DNA from: KBS-96 sp049585195
Lineage (GTDB): Bacteria; Acidobacteriota; Terriglobia; Bryobacterales; Bryobacteraceae
Direction of reading: 5' to 3'
Length of the DNA stretch: 5,650 bases
NCBI GenBank assembly: GCA_049585195.1
Contig: JBAUZG010000340.1
Coordinates: 1-5,650 of the forward strand
The translations under genes were made by a program, and so were the position numbers. Under the pieces are notes generated by a model that saw only the letters and a program-made list of their open reading frames with translations, was not told the DNA's origin and ran no database searches. Each line of letters starts with the position of its first letter. The first letter of the stretch is position 1. Positions 5,100 through 5,650 of the stretch are shown one piece after another.

Positions 5100-5641
5100 C
5101 TGGTCGTTGAGCGTGCGCTCATTCGACGGATCCCAATCGGCTTTTAGCTTTCGCCACTCGGCTCGCCGTATCCTTGCCAACAGCGCCGTCAAAGACAGCC
5201 GCCAGCGCCCGACGTGCCCGACGGCTATTGGTGCCAGCAAGATAGGCCAACGATCAGCGAGTCGGCCTGCCGGGTTCGCCGCTGGTAAGCCGCAGTGCCG
5301 TGCTCTTCCATTCGGTTGTCCTGCCCTCGGCGTATTGAGCCGGGCCCGCGGCATCGCGATCTCCACTCGACCAAATGTCCCCATCGGCGATCGCGATCCG
5401 ATGGCCATGATGGCCGGTGATCCTCTTGGGGCCATCGGCATTATCGGGCGCCGTCTTCGGCTGGCGGCCATACCGCGGGCGCAAGCGCACGCCTCGAGTT
5501 CGGTTTCGATTACGGCTTGGATGAAGCTCGAACTTGGTCGCGCAAAACAGCTTCAATCGGATCAAACCAGTCGTCAAGGAGACGGGGTACCGTCTCGGCT
5601 TCCGACTGCGGGACCGGCGGCTTCATGCTATCATTGCTCAT
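5094..5641 (-). pseudogene. IS256-family transposase, N-terminal part, with many frameshifts
   Basis: The minus strand from ATG 5641 reads MSNDSMKPPV...LLDDWFDPIEAVLRDQVRA and then stops at 5510. The rest of an IS256-type (mutator) transposase N-terminus can be followed by changing frame repeatedly: FIQAVIETELEA, RPRYGRQPKTAPDNADG, SRSPMGTFGRVEIAMPRARL, EGRTTEWKSTALR, AYQRRTRQADSLI, AYLAGTNSRRARRAL, FDGAVGKDTASRV, WRKLKADWD and finally TLNDQPI. At least six single-base or two-base shifts are needed in about 550 bp. The DDE catalytic region, which normally follows at LILDGT, is absent: homology ends at 5094 where the REP-like palindrome begins. The full-length family is about 400 residues, so roughly the first 180 are represented. 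This is a dead relic; only 9 bases upstream of the ATG are visible. Confidence 0.8.
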
Positions 5642-5650
5642 GGCGTAGTC

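Noticed and set aside
4992..5471. Single 159-codon minus-strand gene
   Set aside because: Only short segments of this frame match IS256 transposase; the matching sequence jumps between frames, so this is a pseudogene, not a separate gene.
1..5650. CRISPR array, tRNA or rRNA genes
   Set aside because: No regularly spaced repeats with unique spacers, no cloverleaf or T-loop arrangement, and no rRNA-like sequence was seen on either strand.

Overview
The window looks like accessory DNA from an alphaproteobacterium, probably of the Rhizobiales/Bradyrhizobium kind. This rests on the style of the IS256-type transposase remnant, an IS3-type orfA start, and a CCCCGGG-CTTGA-CCCGGGG intergenic palindrome typical of these genomes. 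The taxonomic call is inference. No chromosomal housekeeping gene is visible.

Layout: (1) 1-90, minus strand: the end of an IS3-family element with the first 15 codons of its orfA running off the left edge. (2) 93-359, minus: a small ORF of unknown function whose 5' end is overlapped by a 13-bp inverted repeat and a competing G/C hairpin (340-412). (3) 512-3816, minus: the dominant gene, a roughly 1,100-residue protein combining a central archaeo-eukaryotic-primase-like (AEP-like) region with a C-terminal superfamily 2 (SF2) helicase. It is split: the zero-frame product stops at 871 after helicase motif III, and the second RecA-like lobe, with motif VI (DQIVGRTLGFR), continues in another frame down to 512. 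A (GC)4 tract at 929-936 is the obvious slip point; removing one GC restores one continuous ORF of about 1,100 aa. (4) 3736-3838: a compact cluster of 9-10 bp direct and inverted repeats, an 18-bp AT-rich stretch and a 19-bp dyad at the 5' end of the helicase gene, a candidate operator or replication origin. (5) 3839-4298: about 460 bp with no convincing gene. (6) 4299-4961, plus: a divergent gene for an acidic unknown protein ending in a ribbon-helix-helix-like DNA-binding segment. (7) 4988-5100: a Shine-Dalgarno motif buried in a small hairpin before a 20-codon stub, then a REP-like palindrome. (8) 5094-5641, minus: a heavily frameshifted 5' part of an IS256-family transposase gene whose homology ends at the palindrome.

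Interpretation: a putative primase-helicase with an iteron/dyad-like cluster at its own 5' end and a divergent DNA-binding-protein gene has the look of a replication module of a plasmid or integrated element. It is bracketed by insertion-sequence debris and apparently disabled, or switched, by a dinucleotide indel in the helicase gene. The helicase assignment and frame break are well supported by the sequence; the primase activity, the origin role and the regulatory links are inference.
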